Shown: in pieces, positions 1 to 8,504 of the stretch
Layout of the letters: each line of letters opens with the position of its first letter
Numbering within the stretch: the first letter of the stretch is position 1
Assembly (NCBI RefSeq): GCF_009649955.1
Contig: NZ_CP045875.1
Span: 2,213,501-2,277,500 of the forward strand
Reading direction: 5' to 3'
From: Heliorestis convoluta
GTDB taxonomy: Bacteria; Bacillota; Desulfitobacteriia; Heliobacteriales; Heliobacteriaceae
Length of the DNA stretch: 64,000 nucleotides
Position numbers and translations under genes: made by a program
The notes under the pieces: generated by a model
The model's input: only the letters and a program-made list of their open reading frames with translations
What the model was told of the DNA's origin: nothing
Database searches by the model: none

Positions 1-701
1 ACTATATTACCAAGCCGGTGCGCAAAGCCGATCTGCTTGGACGAATTCGTTCTGTCTTATCTATGAAGAAAGAGATGGATCATCGGCAAGCCCGTGAGAA
101 AAAGCTCTTAGAAGTAACACGACAACTAGAAGAAGCCGTTCAAAACTTAGAACAGATTTCGTCTTATGATGCCCTTACGGGTGTAGCCAACCGAAGATAC
201 TTTGATAAATATTTGAATTTAACCTGGGAACGCTGTGGGGAAGAAGGATTGCCTCTTTCTTTGCTTATGTTGGATCTCGATAATTTTAAAGACTTTAATG
301 ACACCTACGGACATCAAAGTGGCGATCGTTGCTTACAAGCTGTCGCATTGACCTTGCAAAAATATTTTGTCTTGCCAGGAAGCCTTGTCTGTCGTTATGG
401 TGGGGAAGAGTTTGCCGTTATCATGCCCGATCTAGAAGGCAATAAAGCACTTTCTTACGCTGAAGAAGGAAGAAAGAAGATTGAAGAACTGTCTATTCCT
501 CATCGTAAGTCTTCAGTTAGCGCCTATGTAACTGTGAGTATTGGTGTTGCGACAACAATACCGGGCAATGGTGAGATTGATAGCTACTTGAAGCTTGTTG
601 ATGCCTCCGATAAAGCACTCTATATGGCCAAAGGACAGGGACGCAACCAGGTCATGACTTATGAAGAGATGAAGTGTTATCAGAAGGTTTCACAGAAATA
701 A
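1..701 (+). CDS. Diguanylate cyclase response regulator (GGDEF), 5' end outside the window
   Basis: The gene makes the second messenger c-di-GMP from two GTP. The frame is open to the left edge. The first residues (YITKPV, then ADLLGRIR) are the end of a receiver domain with its conserved Lys-Pro, so this is the 3' part of a receiver-GGDEF (PleD-like) protein rather than a short protein starting at the GTG at 18. A linker helix follows, then the GGDEF domain with SYDALTGVANRR, LDLDNFKDFND and the active-site loop RYGGEEFAV. No RxxD product-inhibition site stands at the usual place before GGEEF. The protein ends shortly after the domain. A terminator follows at about 730-766. The phosphorylation site and any N-terminal sensor lie outside the window. 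Confidence 0.9.
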   Translation, partial: YITKPVRKADLLGRIRSVLSMKKEMDHRQAREKKLLEVTRQLEEAVQNLEQISSYDALTGVANRRYFDKYLNLTWERCGEEGLPLSLLMLDLDNFKDFNDTYGHQSGDRCLQAVALTLQKYFVLPGSLVCRYGGEEFAVIMPDLEGNKALSYAEEGRKKIEELSIPHRKSSVSAYVTVSIGVATTIPGNGEIDSYLKLVDASDKALYMAKGQGRNQVMTYEEMKCYQKVSQK

Positions 702-729
702 CTGATATAGAGCATTACAAGGACTGATA

Positions 730-766
730 GAATTCTGACAGCATAGGGCGTCAGAATTTTTCTTTT
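730..766 (+). terminator. Rho-independent terminator after the GGDEF gene
   Basis: AATTCTGAC (731-739) pairs with GTCAGAATT (750-758), followed by a T-rich run TTTTCTTTTC. It lies 30 nt after the stop codon at 701. Confidence 0.75.
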
Positions 767-830
767 CTCTATGAATGATCAGTAAAAGAAAGGAAAAAAT
801 AAGGCGGTAGCAAGAAAGGATGGATTACAA

Positions 831-1604
831 ATGGATGGTTTGTTTAACTTATTGTCAGTTGGCTTTTGGGTTGTTCTTATCGCATTCTTCCTCTTCTCCA
901 TGGCTCGTATTGTGGGGCAATATGAGCGATCAGTCTTATTGCGATTCGGTAAATTTATTAAAGTACTTGATCCAGGTTTGAATTTTGTTCTTCCTTTTGG
1001 CATTGATCAGACCATTCCAGTCGATCTACGTACAGCAACCATTGATGTACCGAGGCAAGATTTGATCACCAAAGACAACGTACCTGTTTCTATCGACGCC
1101 GTTGTCTACTTTAATGTGTCTGATCCCAAGGCAGCTATTTTAAATGTGCAAAATTTTCGACATGCTACCACATTGCTGGCCCAGACCTTGTTACGTTCGG
1201 TCCTTGGTGCTCATGAATTAGACGATATGCTATCCCAGCGTGATAAGCTCAATCAGTTATTACAAGAACAGCTTGATAGGCAAACAGACGGCTGGGGTAT
1301 CAAAGTAACAGGTGTAGAAATCAAAAACGTAGACCTACCAGAAGGCATGCGTCGTGCCATGGCCAAGCAGGCTGAGGCAGAGCGGGAGCGACGGGCCAAA
1401 ATTATCGCTGCAGAAGGGGAATTTCAAGCATCCCAGAAACTGCTTGATGCCGCTACTGTCATCAGCAAAGATCCTGCAGGTTTAATGCTACGGACTTTGC
1501 AAACTCTCTCTGAAGTAGCCGGTGATAAAAATAGCACTCTCATTTTCCCAGTACCCGTAGAATTGCTCCGGTTGTATGGTGGAGATAAGAAGAACGAGAA
1601 ATAG
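831..1604 (+). CDS. Slipin / stomatin-like SPFH-domain membrane protein
   Basis: A 257-residue protein with one N-terminal hydrophobic segment (about residues 6-25), then the SPFH/Band-7 domain beginning at QYERSVLLRFGKF and continuing through the typical VDLRTATIDVP and DNVPVSIDAVVYF motifs. The C-terminal part has an alpha-helical stretch rich in Ala/Glu/Arg (QAEAERERRAKI), as in oligomerising prohibitin/stomatin proteins. The length fits bacterial slipins of 250-260 residues. The ATG is preceded by an AAGAAAGGATGG ribosome binding site. Slipins scaffold membrane microdomains and are often paired with a NfeD protease partner; no NfeD gene is next to it here. It stands alone with its own upstream gap and is followed by the promoter of the riboswitch-controlled gene. 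Confidence 0.88.
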   Translation: MDGLFNLLSVGFWVVLIAFFLFSMARIVGQYERSVLLRFGKFIKVLDPGLNFVLPFGIDQTIPVDLRTATIDVPRQDLITKDNVPVSIDAVVYFNVSDPKAAILNVQNFRHATTLLAQTLLRSVLGAHELDDMLSQRDKLNQLLQEQLDRQTDGWGIKVTGVEIKNVDLPEGMRRAMAKQAEAERERRAKIIAAEGEFQASQKLLDAATVISKDPAGLMLRTLQTLSEVAGDKNSTLIFPVPVELLRLYGGDKKNEK

Positions 1605-1678
1605 CACAAGGGGCGGTTATGCCCTTTAGCGCACAATCACAAAATAAGACAAATTGTGTATACAAAAAGCTATTTTTG

Positions 1679-1687
1679 TGCTATAAT
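1679..1687 (+). promoter_or_regulatory. Extended -10 promoter for the riboswitch leader
   Basis: TGCTATAAT (1679-1687) is a perfect extended -10 element. No good -35 stands at 16-18 nt, as is common for TGn promoters. Transcription would start near 1693, just before the c-di-AMP aptamer. Confidence 0.6.
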
Positions 1688-1714
1688 CTCAATGTTAAAA
1701 ACGAATAGTGCCCT

Positions 1715-1850
1715 TTTGAACGCTGAGTTTCTCATACTTGGATGAGAAAGCGGGGGAACCAATTTTTTGGGGTGAGTCCGGTATGAACCGGTAGGGTGAT
1801 CCATTCATCCGAATCCGTCAGCTAACTTCGTAAGCGTGGATGGTGTAAAG
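1715..1850 (+). promoter_or_regulatory. c-di-AMP riboswitch (ydaO/yuaA class)
   Basis: The leader carries the ydaO-class conserved blocks in order: CGCTGAGTTTC, GGGGGAACC, TTGGGGTGAGTCC, GGTAGGG, and CCGAATCCGTCAGCTAAC followed by TTCGTAAGCG. A matching set occurs on the minus strand at 8505-8628 before ablA. The class binds c-di-AMP and usually turns expression off at high ligand. A terminator at 1904-1938 lies between the aptamer and the gene at 1963, consistent with transcriptional attenuation. The 358-nt stretch 1605-1962 holds no gene, only this promoter, aptamer and terminator. Class assignment comes from remembered consensus, not from a covariance search. Confidence 0.88.
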
Positions 1851-1903
1851 GGGTCTGCAAGTTTGTATGTAAATACATGCTTTTTATTTCTATCGCCTTT
1901 TAA

Positions 1904-1938
1904 GCCCTCGACATCATCCTTGTCGAGGGCTTTTCTTT
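1904..1938 (+). terminator. Riboswitch terminator
   Basis: GCCCTCGAC (1904-1912) pairs perfectly with GTCGAGGGC (1922-1930), followed by TTTTCTTTT. It stands between the c-di-AMP aptamer and the ribosome binding site of the next gene, so it is the likely expression platform. Confidence 0.85.
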
Positions 1939-1962
1939 TGGAATATGGAAGGAGTGAGGGAC

Positions 1963-3771
1963 ATGGGTTTTGAGCATCCGATTCCACAGTGGATTCCGAA
2001 AGAAAGCGCTCTACCCTATAAAGTAGAAAAAGCGGTGACTTCTTTCTGGGAAGCCAATCCGATACTTCTAGAGCTACTTTCAAGCAGTAGAACTTTAGAA
2101 GAAGCACGCGAGAGAGTGTATAACTATCTTCACGACTTTGAAAGAAAAAGCTTGCATGGCAAGGTTTACCTGAATCCTATGGAGCGGCAAGTAGGCCGTA
2201 AAGCTTTGCACGTATTAAAAAATATATTTGCGAAAAGAAACGAAGAAGTTACTCAAAAGAGTGCACTCAAAACTTTATATAAATTAGCCCATAACTCGAA
2301 CCGCCCTGTTTCTATGGCTTTTATTGAAGAGATGAGCCACCTTTTCACGGCCATGAAGGGACAGACCAAGCTATATGGTGCTGTGCAGCAAGGTGAAGTT
2401 GCAGCGCAAGATGAGAGGCTTACTTCTATGGCTCGACAGGCCTTGCAGCAAAGCCGACGTTATCCCGATGGTTTTGACGCCGATGTTCAAGAGGAACGAG
2501 AAAAAAATCGTCAGCGAATTATGGCCTTCTTTGGTGCTATAGAAGAGAACTGGCAAGATTGGCGTTGGCAATGTAGAAACGTAATTCGTGACGCAGAAAC
2601 ATTGTCACAACTGGTAAAGCTCACGGAGGATGAGAAAGAAGCCATTGTTCAAGCTAACAAACATGGAATACCTTTTGGAATCACACCTTATTATGTATCA
2701 TTAATGGACTTTGCAGACCATCGCCATCGTGATCACGCCATACGAGCGCAAGTACTCCCACCTCTTGACTATGTAAAAGAAGTTGTAGAAGGCCAAAAAG
2801 ATCCTACGAAAACTTTTGACTTTATGGGAGAGAAAGATACTTCTCCAGAAAACTTAATTACACGGCGCTATCCTATGATCGCGATTTTAAAGCCGTACAA
2901 CACTTGCGCCCAAATATGTGTCTACTGCCAACGTAACTGGGAGATTGATGATGTACTTTCTGAGAAGGCACAAGCGCCACGTCATAAGCTAGAAAAAGCC
3001 ATGGCTTGGTTCCGCAAGCACCCTGAAGTAGAAGAAATCTTAATCACCGGCGGCGACCCTGCTGTGATGACCGATCAAGTTTTTGCCTCTGTACTGGATG
3101 AAGTGAGCAAGCTTGATCATGTACGCAGAATTCGCATTGGAAGCCGCATGCCTGTTGTTCTCCCCATGCGCTTTACAGAAGAATTTGCTGACCTGCTTGC
3201 CCAATATCGTATTCCTGGAAAGCGCGAAGTGGCAGTTATGACACACTTTGAACATTCTTATGAAGTAACACCAGAAGCTATGCAAGCCATTCAGCGGTTA
3301 CGTCAACGAGGCATTGCCGTCTACAATCAAGGTGTCTATACCATGGAAAATGCCCGTCGCTTTGAAATGGTCGCCTTACGCAAGCGACTGCGTCTTATGG
3401 GCGTAGACCCTTACTACACCTTTAACGCCAAAGGCAAAGAAGAGACCAAAGACTACCGCATTCCCATTGCTCGACTTTTACAAGAGCAAGCAGAAGAAGC
3501 TCGACTAAACCCCGGTCTCGATCGAACTGATGAAGCCGTTTTCAACATTCCTCGCCTAGGCAAGAATTATCTTCGAGCAGGGCAAGATCACGAAGTGATC
3601 ATGATCGACGAAAAAGGCGGCCGCATCTATGAATTTTTCCCTTGGGATCATAGCAACCTAGAAAGCGAACCTTTCTTGCATCAAGATGTGCCGATTTCTG
3701 GTTTCTTACAAGAGATGGAACGAAGAGGGGAAAAAGCAGAAGACTATCGTTCTATCTGGTACTACTATTAA
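1963..3771 (+). CDS. Long KamA-family radical SAM/PLP enzyme, probable glutamate 2,3-aminomutase
   Basis: A 602-residue radical SAM, PLP-dependent aminomutase-family protein. The SAM cluster motif CxxxCxxC is at Cys315, Cys319 and Cys322. In lysine 2,3-aminomutase two Asp (293 and 330 in the Clostridium enzyme) hold the side-chain amino group of lysine. Aligned with AblA of this window (PYYLYQCD versus PYYTFNAK), the first Asp is Lys490 here; the second (VDAP versus FNIP) is Asn528. This Lys/Asn pair is the published signature of glutamate 2,3-aminomutase, which makes beta-glutamate. The likely PLP lysine is Lys534 (RLGKNYL). About 190 extra N-terminal residues of unknown role precede the catalytic part. 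The ATG at 1963 is chosen over 1945 because GGAGTGAGGG stands just before it. Control is by the c-di-AMP riboswitch upstream. The substrate is inferred, not shown. Confidence 0.8.
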   Translation: MGFEHPIPQWIPKESALPYKVEKAVTSFWEANPILLELLSSSRTLEEARERVYNYLHDFERKSLHGKVYLNPMERQVGRKALHVLKNIFAKRNEEVTQKSALKTLYKLAHNSNRPVSMAFIEEMSHLFTAMKGQTKLYGAVQQGEVAAQDERLTSMARQALQQSRRYPDGFDADVQEEREKNRQRIMAFFGAIEENWQDWRWQCRNVIRDAETLSQLVKLTEDEKEAIVQANKHGIPFGITPYYVSLMDFADHRHRDHAIRAQVLPPLDYVKEVVEGQKDPTKTFDFMGEKDTSPENLITRRYPMIAILKPYNTCAQICVYCQRNWEIDDVLSEKAQAPRHKLEKAMAWFRKHPEVEEILITGGDPAVMTDQVFASVLDEVSKLDHVRRIRIGSRMPVVLPMRFTEEFADLLAQYRIPGKREVAVMTHFEHSYEVTPEAMQAIQRLRQRGIAVYNQGVYTMENARRFEMVALRKRLRLMGVDPYYTFNAKGKEETKDYRIPIARLLQEQAEEARLNPGLDRTDEAVFNIPRLGKNYLRAGQDHEVIMIDEKGGRIYEFFPWDHSNLESEPFLHQDVPISGFLQEMERRGEKAEDYRSIWYYY

Positions 3772-3825
3772 GATTGGGTGTAAAAAATAACCTGGTTTTT
3801 TATAACTAGAAGTCTTTTCTATACG

Positions 3826-3873
3826 AAAAGAGAGGCGCAGACCTTTATGATAGGTTCTGCGCCTCTCTTTTTT
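3826..3873 (+). terminator. Strong terminator after the aminomutase gene
   Basis: A stem of AAAAGAGAGGCGCAGA...CC (3826-3843) with GGTTCTGCGCCTCTCTTTT (3853-3871) is followed by more T. The A-rich left arm makes it potentially bidirectional, but the minus-strand gene at 4125 ends some 250 nt away. Confidence 0.85.
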
Positions 3874-3911
3874 AGGAAAGCTGAACTAGCTTAAGAAAGA
3901 GAAGCCTTATG

Positions 3912-4050
3912 CTGGGCCTAGGCATCTCACTTTCCTCCGCTCTGGACTGGTCCCACGCTGTTACCGACAGCAAAGCTGTCGACAGCTGAGGTCCCAAGTC
4001 CCGCTACGGAAAGTGAGATGCCCAGGCCAGGGACATATTGCTTGATTGCT
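3912..4050 (+). repeat. Truncated copy of the hairpin repeat family (element E0)
   Basis: A single long hairpin between the convergent genes at 1963 and 4125. The arms GGCATCTCACTTTCC (3921-3935) and GGAAAGTGAGATGCC (4008-4022) are perfectly complementary. Inside are the family core blocks GGACT, TCCCACGC, a small hairpin GACAGC-AAA-GCTGTC, GCTGAGGTC and AAGTCC. The core is nearly the reverse complement of the second hairpin of the units at 13.7 and 19.75 kb, but several stem positions differ with both partners changed. After the hairpin, ACATATTGCTTGATTG resembles the sequence that follows the first hairpin of those units, after which similarity ends. The rest of 3874-4124 holds nothing I recognise. 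Confidence 0.8.
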
Positions 4051-4124
4051 CCTTAGGAGAGACAGCACAGGAGAACCGTCCCTCTGAGTTAGGTGTGGCA
4101 AACGAAACGTCCCCTTGGCATTGC

Positions 4125-5507
4125 CTATACCTTAGACCCCGGTACTGACTCCAAATCAGGATCAACTTCTTCCTCTTCCACTTCAGAAACTTCAACCATA
4201 GGCTGCACAATCGATAACAGAACTTTTCGCTTTAGCCGATCTTCCATTAACGTCGTGAGCAAAGAGGGCAAAGAACCATCTATCGTGGCCTCCGCTTCTA
4301 AGTGCAATGTTACCTTATAAGTAGAAGTTTCTCGATCGTAAGAAAAGGAAAAAGTCCTCCATAAAAAATCAGGTGAAACACGATTCTTTTCAACAAGAAT
4401 ATCTTCAATCAATTTCTCTGGATTATTAAGAACAATGCCGGCTTGTTCCGGTGATAAAGTCGTACCCATTGCTGGAACGACAGCACCTTCTTCTGGTGCA
4501 AGAGGAGGCGAATCAATCAGGCCGTGACGGTTTACTTCTGCGACTCGAACCATTTGCAACTGCAAAGAAACAGGTGCTTTGAGGCGATACTCTAAGAGAT
4601 TTTCAATCTCTCGCAACTGATTCGGTGTAAAATGCTCTGGAGAACGTACTACAGCATAAATCTCTAGCCCTTTAGAATCCCGTTGATATTGATACGTTAC
4701 CAGTTCTGTACGAGGAATAATCTGCAAGTTATCACTTAAGGATTGTAAGATCAATTTATCAGTCTGATTTCTATCAACAGCGCGAGCCATAATGGTGATC
4801 AGTGGAATCGAGATCAGAACGAGCATGGCAATCGAAATCATAAAGCGTTGACGAACCGAGAGGACTTCGTCTTTTTCACCGGTAAACTTCGAAGTAAACC
4901 CAGCCAACAAAAAGACAATAGAGCTAGCCAAACTAATGGCAATTAAGTTGGCTAAAAATAGAAGAAAACCACCCATAACAACGGCGTATTCGTAGGTTGC
5001 CAAACCAATCCCTACTACGCAAAGAGGTGGCATTAAGGCTGTGGCAATCGCAACGCCTGGCAGTGCAGCCGACTTGGGATGGTAGGTAATTGTATAAGCG
5101 CCAGCTGCACCAGAGGCTAACGCTATTAATAAATCGAAAAGTGTAGGTTCTATCCGTGCTAATATCTCTGGCGTCAGTTCTCGAGTGGGTGAAAGCAAGG
5201 TAATGAAAGTAGAAAGGACGATGGCCAAAGCAAGGCCTGTAAACTCAGCAAAAGAGGCTCGACGAAGTAGTTGTGTATCACCCAGTGTAATGGCCAGTGA
5301 ACCCGATATAATGGGATTCATTAACGGTGCAATCAACATGGCCCCGATAATAACAGCAGCGCTATTGGTCAACAAACCCAATGTTGCTACCGTACCAGAC
5401 AAAGCCACCATGAGATAAAAGTAAGCGTTGGCTTGTCCTGATTCACTAAGCTCATGATAAATCTCTCGTTTTTGCTCCTCTGATATTTTCGAAGCAACTC
5501 TTTGCAT
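4125..5507 (-). CDS. DUF389 / TIGR00341 family integral membrane protein
   Basis: A 460-residue protein of the uncharacterised DUF389 family. The N-terminal half (about residues 25-250) is a run of hydrophobic segments including NSAAVIIGAMLIAPLMNPI, the family hallmark. The C-terminal half (from about 260) is soluble, with alternating charged stretches, and ends in a Glu-rich tail (VEEEEVDPD). The role of the family is unknown. The ATG at 5507 follows a GCGAGGTG ribosome binding site. It is transcribed toward the hairpin repeat at 3.9 kb and appears to be a single-gene unit. Confidence 0.88.
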   Translation of the reverse strand: MQRVASKISEEQKREIYHELSESGQANAYFYLMVALSGTVATLGLLTNSAAVIIGAMLIAPLMNPIISGSLAITLGDTQLLRRASFAEFTGLALAIVLSTFITLLSPTRELTPEILARIEPTLFDLLIALASGAAGAYTITYHPKSAALPGVAIATALMPPLCVVGIGLATYEYAVVMGGFLLFLANLIAISLASSIVFLLAGFTSKFTGEKDEVLSVRQRFMISIAMLVLISIPLITIMARAVDRNQTDKLILQSLSDNLQIIPRTELVTYQYQRDSKGLEIYAVVRSPEHFTPNQLREIENLLEYRLKAPVSLQLQMVRVAEVNRHGLIDSPPLAPEEGAVVPAMGTTLSPEQAGIVLNNPEKLIEDILVEKNRVSPDFLWRTFSFSYDRETSTYKVTLHLEAEATIDGSLPSLLTTLMEDRLKRKVLLSIVQPMVEVSEVEEEEVDPDLESVPGSKV

Positions 5508-5611
5508 GAAACACCTCGCAAATTACAAAAAGTCTTTTGCATAAAGTATAGCAAAAGACTTTTCACCATGCTACGACAAAATTTCCATTCTGAGGTATCT
5601 TTTTATCGTGA

Positions 5612-6133
5612 CTACTTCCGCGTTGCTCGAAAGGTTCCACCCCGAATGGGTTTTGTGTCCATCACAGTCACGAAAGCTTTCGGGTCCCACTCATTGACCT
5701 TTTTCTCCAGCTCACGAAACCTTTTTCTTTCAAAAACAACGTTCAGAAGCTGATGGCAACCTTCACGGCCTTGGCAGGGAAACAGGCTTACACCGAAACC
5801 TTCTTCACGCAATCGATCGGAGAAATTCCAGGCGTCCCGGAAGGTGATAACTTGCATGGTTAAGTAACCAATGGCGAGTTTTTCTTCGAGCCAGGTACCG
5901 ACTACGTTGCCGGCTGCAAAGCCGAGGGCGTATATAATCAGGCTTAAAGGGTCATCAAGCGTATCAAAGACAAGCTTAAGAGCAATGATGTAGATTAAAA
6001 CTTCAAAGAATCCAAAGGTGGCAGCCCATAGTTTTTTCCCTCGCATGACCATAAGCACGCGCAGTGTCATCATTGTGACGTCAATAACCCGTGCCATAAA
6101 TACTACGAAATAGCCGAATAGTAGTGCCGTCAC
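5612..6133 (-). CDS. UPF0316 / DUF2179-type membrane protein
   Basis: A 173-residue protein with three hydrophobic segments near the N-terminus, followed by a soluble C-terminal domain of the DUF2179 (YebE/YitT C-terminal) type containing FRDAWNFSDRLREEGFGVS and VNEWDPKAFVTVMD. This order fits the UPF0316 family, whose soluble part is suspected to bind a nucleotide or small ligand. The GTG at 6133 is chosen because GAAAGGAG stands 8 nt upstream; a longer frame to 6211 would run through the terminator of the preceding ablAB genes. The gene lies downstream of ablAB on the same strand but is separated by that terminator. Confidence 0.82.
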   Translation of the reverse strand: MTALLFGYFVVFMARVIDVTMMTLRVLMVMRGKKLWAATFGFFEVLIYIIALKLVFDTLDDPLSLIIYALGFAAGNVVGTWLEEKLAIGYLTMQVITFRDAWNFSDRLREEGFGVSLFPCQGREGCHQLLNVVFERKRFRELEKKVNEWDPKAFVTVMDTKPIRGGTFRATRK

Positions 6134-6159
6134 CTTGCTAACTCCTTTCCTCACTTTGA

Positions 6160-6192
6160 ATAAGGAAACCTGCCTATGGTCGGCAGGTTTCC
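6160..6192 (-). terminator. Terminator after ablB
   Basis: GGAAACCTGCC (6164-6174) pairs perfectly with GGCAGGTTTCC (6182-6192). Read on the minus strand it follows ablB, with a short TTATTC tail. It separates ablAB from the UPF0316 gene. Confidence 0.7.
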
Positions 6193-6231
6193 TGTTGTTT
6201 CTATGAGTCAAATTGGAGCTTTATCAAAATC

Positions 6232-7092
6232 TTATGGTTTTACCCATAAGTTCATATCTTCAAAGTCGCCTGCAATATGACAGTTGTTAATCAGCCTGCC
6301 TTGAAAGCGATAGCCTAATTTATAGAATACCCTGTTGATACCAAAAGATGTAGCGCGGGCTAAGGTGTAGCAGCAGTAAGGGCCACTCTCTTTGATCTCT
6401 TTTTCAAGTTCGGGAATAAGTCGCTCTGTCAAAGATAGGCCGCGGTGTTCTGGGTGAGTGGCGCAGTCTGTAATCTCGTAGCCCTGCCATTCTCTTTCGG
6501 GATAGGTGGCGGCCATGCTGACGAGCTTTCCTTGATGAAAAACACCGGCAAAAAGGCATCCTTTGGAGAAGAGTTCTTGGATATAGGAAGGATTTTCCAC
6601 TGGACTGGGGTAGCTTGCAAAAACTTCCTTGAGCAGCCCTGAGATGGCAAAGCTATCTTTGCGTTGCAAAGAGCGTATCTCGTAAGCATCAGGAATGGGT
6701 GAGAGGTTTTTGATAGGTCTTTTCGTCAGTTCTTGTAGAACCTTTTGTTCTGCTTCAAGATTTTTGGAGACGCCACGCTCTTGATCTATATAGTAAGCCA
6801 GAGAGGCCAATGTTTTCTCATCTATATGACTTTCTACAATTCCTTCGAGAACAAAACCTTGATCAAGCCAGTGACCTAGATCTTGCACTGATGTCCAGAG
6901 CCAGATCTTTTCTAAGCCTTCGTTTCTGGCGATCTTTCGTAGTTTTGGTGTCGATTTTGGAGATATGGGGGATCGAATAGAGGTTACGATCAATCGTCGA
7001 TTGTGCGGGTCCTTTTGCAGGTTGGAAGTAGCATAGGCTTTATAATCTCGTTGGCAATTCTCTGAAGTATAAGTCTTTTTACATGATATCAT
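6232..7092 (-). CDS. ablB: AblB, beta-lysine N6-acetyltransferase
   Basis: A 286-residue GNAT-family protein that acetylates the epsilon amino group of beta-lysine to give N-epsilon-acetyl-beta-lysine, a compatible solute first known from methanogens. The C-terminal half carries the GNAT fold with the acetyl-CoA motif PEHRGLSLTERL and the substrate-side segment YEITDCATHPEHRG. The N-terminal half (RNEGLEKIWLWTSVQDL) is typical of AblB. Its ATG overlaps the TGA of ablA (ATGA, 7089-7092), indicating translational coupling. The pair is the complete known pathway from lysine. Control comes from the c-di-AMP riboswitch before ablA. Confidence 0.9.
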   Translation of the reverse strand: MISCKKTYTSENCQRDYKAYATSNLQKDPHNRRLIVTSIRSPISPKSTPKLRKIARNEGLEKIWLWTSVQDLGHWLDQGFVLEGIVESHIDEKTLASLAYYIDQERGVSKNLEAEQKVLQELTKRPIKNLSPIPDAYEIRSLQRKDSFAISGLLKEVFASYPSPVENPSYIQELFSKGCLFAGVFHQGKLVSMAATYPEREWQGYEITDCATHPEHRGLSLTERLIPELEKEIKESGPYCCYTLARATSFGINRVFYKLGYRFQGRLINNCHIAGDFEDMNLWVKP

Positions 7093-8372
7093 CGGTTTTC
7101 CACCGCCGCTTCACGGTAGTAGTTACTGTTTCTTCGGCGATCTCGTTGATTGTCTTGTGGTATAAGACATACTTTTTCTCCACGGAATAGCTTGGCTAGG
7201 CCAGCGCGACTTGCTTTTTTGGAATTGCAATTTTTCTCACAACTATCGCAAGCACTTTGTTTGTCGCGAGGCTCTTGATAGACTGTAATCAGACCTTCGT
7301 AATTACGTAAGACCACTTGGTCGCCTGACTGAGAAATTAGGTACGTTGGTTGAACAGGAATCTTTCCGCCTCCACCGGGTGCATCGACAACGAAGGTAGG
7401 TACGGCTAACCCAGATGTATGGCCACGCAATGTTTCTATAATTTGAATGCCTTTACTTACAGAGGTACGGAAATGCTCAATACCTCGAGAAAGGTCACAC
7501 TGGTAGAGGTAGTATGGGCGGATACGTATTTTTACAAGCTTATGCAAGAGTTCTTTCATAGTGATAGGGCAGTCGTTAACACCTTTTAATAAAACAGCTT
7601 GATTGCCTAGAGGTACGCCAGCATTGGCTAGCAAGGCAATGGCTTTTTCTGATTCTGCTGTTATTTCTTTCGGATGATTAAAATGAGTGTTCACCCATAC
7701 AGGATGATGCTTTTGAATAATTTCGATTAGCTTTGGTGTAATCCGCTGTGGCATTACGACAGGCGCTCTTGTACCTATACGGATAATTTCTACATGTGGA
7801 ATTTTGCGTAAAGAGGAAAGGAGATAGTCTAACATTTCATCGCTAATGCAAAGCCCATCGCCACCTGATATTAGGACATCGCGAATGTCGGGTACAGAAC
7901 GAATATAGTTAAGAGCCTGGTTAAGCTCCTTTTTACTTCTTTGTTTATCTTTTGTTCCCGCAAAGCGCCTTCTAGTACAATGTCGACAATACATGGCGCA
8001 CTGATCAGTCGTTAACAAAAGAACGCGATCGGGATAACGGTGTGTCAACCCTGGAACGGGAGAGTCGCTATCTTCATGAAGAGGATCGTCTTGATCGGCC
8101 GGTGAAGATTGTAGCTCTAAAGCAGAAGGGATAGACTGTAAACGAATGGGGCAACGGCTGTCCTTCTGATCGATGAGTGTAAAGTAATAGGGTGTGATAG
8201 CCATACGGAAACTATCAAGGCATTGTTGGATACTCTGGGCTTCTGTATCTGTAAGTGTCATTTTCGTTCGTAGGTCTTCTAGTGTGGTGATACGATTGGC
8301 CATTTGCCAGGTCCAATCGTTCCATTGTTCATCTGTAGCCTGAGGCCAAAAGCGTTTTCGAGATTCGGTCAT
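7089..8372 (-). CDS. ablA: AblA, lysine 2,3-aminomutase
   Basis: A 427-residue radical SAM, PLP-dependent enzyme that converts L-lysine to L-beta-lysine. The cluster motif is CAMYCRHC. The pocket residues match the characterised enzyme: Asp293 in YQCDLSRG and Asp330 in VVDAPGGGGK, with the PLP lysine at Lys337. This numbering comes from the ATG at 8372, which stands 6 nt after AGGAGG; that the numbers coincide with the Clostridium enzyme supports this start over the longer frame to 8405. A C-terminal Cys group (CDSCEKNC) follows, as in clostridial lysine aminomutases. It is the first gene of ablAB and lies behind a c-di-AMP riboswitch with terminator. Confidence 0.93.
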   Translation of the reverse strand: MTESRKRFWPQATDEQWNDWTWQMANRITTLEDLRTKMTLTDTEAQSIQQCLDSFRMAITPYYFTLIDQKDSRCPIRLQSIPSALELQSSPADQDDPLHEDSDSPVPGLTHRYPDRVLLLTTDQCAMYCRHCTRRRFAGTKDKQRSKKELNQALNYIRSVPDIRDVLISGGDGLCISDEMLDYLLSSLRKIPHVEIIRIGTRAPVVMPQRITPKLIEIIQKHHPVWVNTHFNHPKEITAESEKAIALLANAGVPLGNQAVLLKGVNDCPITMKELLHKLVKIRIRPYYLYQCDLSRGIEHFRTSVSKGIQIIETLRGHTSGLAVPTFVVDAPGGGGKIPVQPTYLISQSGDQVVLRNYEGLITVYQEPRDKQSACDSCEKNCNSKKASRAGLAKLFRGEKVCLIPQDNQRDRRRNSNYYREAAVENR

Positions 8373-8404
8373 TCTCATCCTCCTAGAATTTCGTAAGACT
8401 GGCA

Positions 8405-8445
8405 CAAAAATAAAAAAGCTCTCGCTAAAGGAGCAACAAGAGCTT
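8405..8445 (-). terminator. Riboswitch terminator before ablA
   Basis: On the minus strand AAGCTCT (8445-8439) pairs with AGAGCTT (8422-8416), followed by TTTTTATTTTT. It lies between the c-di-AMP aptamer and the ablA ribosome binding site. Confidence 0.8.
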
Positions 8446-8504
8446 GTGGTTTCAAGTACTAATGAAGAAGAAACCCTGTTCGTGCCAGACCGAGATACTG
8501 CTCT

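Noticed and set aside
1963-3771. Lysine 2,3-aminomutase as product name
   Set aside because: The two Asp residues that bind the lysine side chain are replaced by Lys and Asn.
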